Shown here piece after piece: positions 50,815 to 52,815 of a stretch of 52,815 nucleotides of DNA. Each line of letters begins with the position of its first letter. Positions within the stretch are counted from its first letter, which is position 1. The notes below the pieces were generated by a model, which was not told the origin of the DNA, did no database searches, and saw nothing but the letters and a program-made list of their open reading frames with translations. Both the position numbers and the translations under genes were made by a program. The stretch is from a bacterium (lineage in GTDB: Bacteria > UBP15 > UBA6099), in the NCBI GenBank assembly GCA_029564595.1, contig JAKQPS010000049.1, forward strand, positions 1 to 52,815. The letters are read 5' to 3'.

Positions 50815-50976
50815 TCATTTAATTCTTCGTATAAGCGAAAAAAAGGGGACTGGCATCGCGTCTCTCAGCGATGCCTGTACCCTCTTTTCACCACCCCCGC
50901 CGCCGCAGGAGGCTAGACAGCAGATGGCAAGCGCTGTTTCACACATCAGCAATGTCATTCTTGCGACTCTTCTCAT
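50815..50976 (-). pseudogene. Truncated copy of the TolB-like lipoprotein gene
   Basis: The ATG at 50976 starts a 53-residue frame. Its first ~24 residues (from MRRVARMTLL to the lipobox LASC and a Gly run) are nearly identical to the start of the full gene next door. After the glycines it turns into unrelated sequence and stops. It lies 8 bases after the stop of the full copy, just as the full copy lies after the stop of the copy at the window edge. A broken array member left by deletion or recombination. Confidence 0.7.
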
Positions 50977-50984
50977 TCCATCTC

Positions 50985-52760
50985 TCACGGCCCCGGGTGG
51001 TAGTCGATATTGGAACCCGAGATGCCGAAATTCAGATCATCGCTCCCGTCCGAGTACATCACGTGTATTTTTCCGTCCGCATTCTGGTAAAAAACAAACT
51101 GACCATCGTCTGTCATCACAAATGTGTTAATATCAGTAACTCCCTCTGGCACGGGCCATGCATAACTTCCGGTTCCGTTCGTGTTCATCACATATAGCGT
51201 TCCATCGCATCCTACGCATGAAGCGGTTGTGTACAGTATCCTTCCGTCGTATGTCCAATTAATAAAAGAATGTGTTTGATTATTGTTGGTTAGTTGCTGG
51301 TAATTGCTCCCGTCACGATCAATCAATCCAATTTCATTTCCGTCATAACTGACTTCCATGTTAAATAGAATCTCACTGCCATCCTTAGAATAATATGCAA
51401 AATATTTTTTGTATCCTGTTGTTATCTTTCTTGGGTTTGATCCGTTTTTGTCCATTTCGTACAATTGATATAGTCCGCCGTGTTTTTGAGCATATAAAAG
51501 ATATTCACCATCCGGCGACCAATCTCTGGATATGCCTTCTACCGAAAGTGATATTACATTGGTTCCATCTTCATCCATTTTAGCTATTATGAAAGTCTCC
51601 CCATCCCCGCTCGGATTCGTAGTGAATAGAATTTGATTACCGTCTGGCGACCAGTGCGGCCAGCCGTCACGATAACTATTATCTGTCAATCGTCTTAAAT
51701 CAGTTCCGTCAGCGTTCATGGTATAAACTTCAGAACCTGTATGATTCTGTTCGAGATTTGCGGTGAACGTTATTTTTCCTGCTATACGTATCATTTCAAT
51801 GGTTGTTACGTCTTCAGATTCAAGATATCCGTCTGACACAGTGATTCTGAATTTGTAAGTTCCTTCGGTGGAAGGAGTAAAATATGTAGATGATAGGCCG
51901 ACGTTCGATATTTCAGCAGCAGGCCCTGATACCAACTCCCATAAATAAGTCAAAGTATCGCCATTTGGGTCGTTGCTAGCAGAGCCATTTAGTATACATT
52001 CTCTATCATGCGCTGTATATTCGTTATAGACTCCGTTGAAGTAAGCTGTGTAATATGCTCCTATTATGCAATTTTTATCAGCGCCTGCGACAGCGACAGG
52101 CGCAGCATTGCCAATGGGATTCATTATTAATGTCACTTCCACGCTGCCATTTGTTTGAACCGTCGCTGTTTCTGTCGTCGATGTAAATCCGCTTTTTACC
52201 AGAGATATACTATGCTGCCCCGGCGATATATCCGTGAATGTGTACGTCAACCCTGCCGGAATTACGACGTTTGTTTCCTCATTGTCTATTACAACTTGTC
52301 CACCTGAAACATTTGCCCTCACCACCAATGTGCCCGCAGTGGAAGGCGACATAGTTACTCCATTGCTTCCTCCAACATGCGTCGCGCTTCCAGCAGTAAC
52401 AGTTATATTGATCTGTTTTGCACCATATCCACTTTTTGTCATGGACACAGCGCAACTGCCGACAGGAAGCGAAGATAATTTGAAATAACCGCTTGAATTT
52501 GTTGTCGTGATCTTAACAGTCGTCCCGCACGTCGCTCGTACGCTTGCCGCGACCAAGGGTTTGTATCCTGCCGGCGCTGCATCTGCCGTTCGAGTTGCCC
52601 TATCACTTCCAACGGCAACATATATATAGCCATCTGCTTCTCCGTACTGTAGTATCGGTGACACACCCCCGCCACCCCCGCCACCGCCACAGGAGGCTAG
52701 ACAGCAGATGGCAAGCGCTGTTTCACACATCAGCAATGTTATTCTTCCGATTCTTCTCAA
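50985..52760 (-). CDS. Lipoprotein with PEGA/carboxypeptidase-like, PKD and TolB-like propeller domains
   Basis: A 591-residue surface or periplasmic lipoprotein. The signal ends ICCLASC followed by eight glycines. Next are a CarboxypepD_reg-like module (~60-125: NSSGYFKLSSLPVGSCAVSM), a PEGA-like module (~140-210: TFTDISPGQHSISLVKSGF), a PKD/cadherin-like module (~215-325: NGSASNDPNGDTLTYLWEL) and a C-terminal beta propeller of TolB/WD40 type (DGWPHWSPDGNQILFTT, RDWSPDGEYLLY). The start is a TTG at 52760; an ATG at 52730 would spoil the signal peptide. GC content is clearly below its neighbours, which suggests transfer. Function probably binding. Confidence 0.8.
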   Translation of the reverse strand: MRRIGRITLLMCETALAICCLASCGGGGGGGGVSPILQYGEADGYIYVAVGSDRATRTADAAPAGYKPLVAASVRATCGTTVKITTTNSSGYFKLSSLPVGSCAVSMTKSGYGAKQINITVTAGSATHVGGSNGVTMSPSTAGTLVVRANVSGGQVVIDNEETNVVIPAGLTYTFTDISPGQHSISLVKSGFTSTTETATVQTNGSVEVTLIMNPIGNAAPVAVAGADKNCIIGAYYTAYFNGVYNEYTAHDRECILNGSASNDPNGDTLTYLWELVSGPAAEISNVGLSSTYFTPSTEGTYKFRITVSDGYLESEDVTTIEMIRIAGKITFTANLEQNHTGSEVYTMNADGTDLRRLTDNSYRDGWPHWSPDGNQILFTTNPSGDGETFIIAKMDEDGTNVISLSVEGISRDWSPDGEYLLYAQKHGGLYQLYEMDKNGSNPRKITTGYKKYFAYYSKDGSEILFNMEVSYDGNEIGLIDRDGSNYQQLTNNNQTHSFINWTYDGRILYTTASCVGCDGTLYVMNTNGTGSYAWPVPEGVTDINTFVMTDDGQFVFYQNADGKIHVMYSDGSDDLNFGISGSNIDYHPGP

Positions 52761-52780
52761 ACTCCCTCATTCCCTCTCTC

Positions 52781-52815
52781 TCACGGCCCGGGGTGGTAGT
52801 CGATGTTGCTTGCAC
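52781..52815 (-). CDS. C-terminal end of another TolB-like lipoprotein copy
   Basis: The last ten codons before a TGA at 52783-52781 read ASNIDYHPGP, nine of ten identical to the end of the full copy (GSNIDYHPGP). The gene continues beyond the window. It shows that the full copy belongs to a tandem array. Confidence 0.75.
   Translation of the reverse strand, partial: ASNIDYHPGP

Overview
The window comes from a Gram-negative (diderm) bacterium that I cannot place firmly. It carries lipid A and KDO genes (lpxA, lpxB, an MsbA-type exporter, kdsB), a Wza-type export protein and many signal-peptide proteins. It also has traits more familiar from Firmicutes and archaea: a DivIC-S1 domain gene pair, SpoVG, a split archaeal-type glutamate synthase and an MvhD-type protein. 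Coding DNA is GC-rich. This mix would fit an uncultured candidate-phylum lineage (Omnitrophota-like or similar); that placement is inference. I saw no rRNA genes, CRISPR array or intact insertion sequence.

Layout. 1-5410 (minus): proton-translocating transhydrogenase pntAA-pntAB-pntB, then a secreted alpha/beta hydrolase behind a nucleotide-sugar epimerase. 5731-11434 (plus): lipid A/KDO operon lpxA - Gfo/Idh/MocA oxidoreductase - lpxB - msbA-like - kdsB. 11492-13412 (minus): STAS protein and TPR protein. 13413-23833 (plus): nitrogen assimilation block, consisting of a regulatory region with a phased TGCCGT array, glnA, a structured leader, amtB, P-II, an MvhD-like protein, a degenerate glutamate synthase paralogue, the FMN synthase subunit, and a glutaminase/GXGXG subunit. 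23878-30659 (minus): a small membrane protein, then an overlapping operon of PqqD-like protein, radical SAM/SPASM enzyme, a 42-residue peptide, HprK-like kinase, TPR protein, truncated solute-binding lipoprotein and histidine kinase. 30865-32813 (plus): export protein, DivIC-like, S1 protein. 33053-39477 (plus): a triplicated lipase and a pseudo-metallopeptidase. 39461-44716: MptE/Maf-like protein, lysophospholipase, ThpR and a Rel/SpoT protein with a dead synthetase. 44909-50323 (plus): nucleotidyltransferase, SpoVG, tRNA-Gln, HslVU, HDOD protein, MBL-fold hydrolase. 50543-52815: a MITE-like element and a tandem array of low-GC TolB-like lipoproteins, one copy broken.

The most interesting unit is the peptide-modification operon. 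A tiny gene overlapping the radical SAM gene encodes a peptide with a lasso-type leader motif (YxxPxLxxxG), next to a PqqD-like recognition protein and an HprK-like kinase, but with no lasso cyclase or transglutaminase-like protease in view. The same transcript continues into a sensor kinase, so a modified-peptide signalling system is a reasonable hypothesis. The nitrogen block is also unusual: GlnA is the non-adenylylated type by sequence, P-II lacks the uridylylated tyrosine, and glutamate synthase has no GltD but sits with ferredoxin-like domains and an MvhD-like electron carrier.
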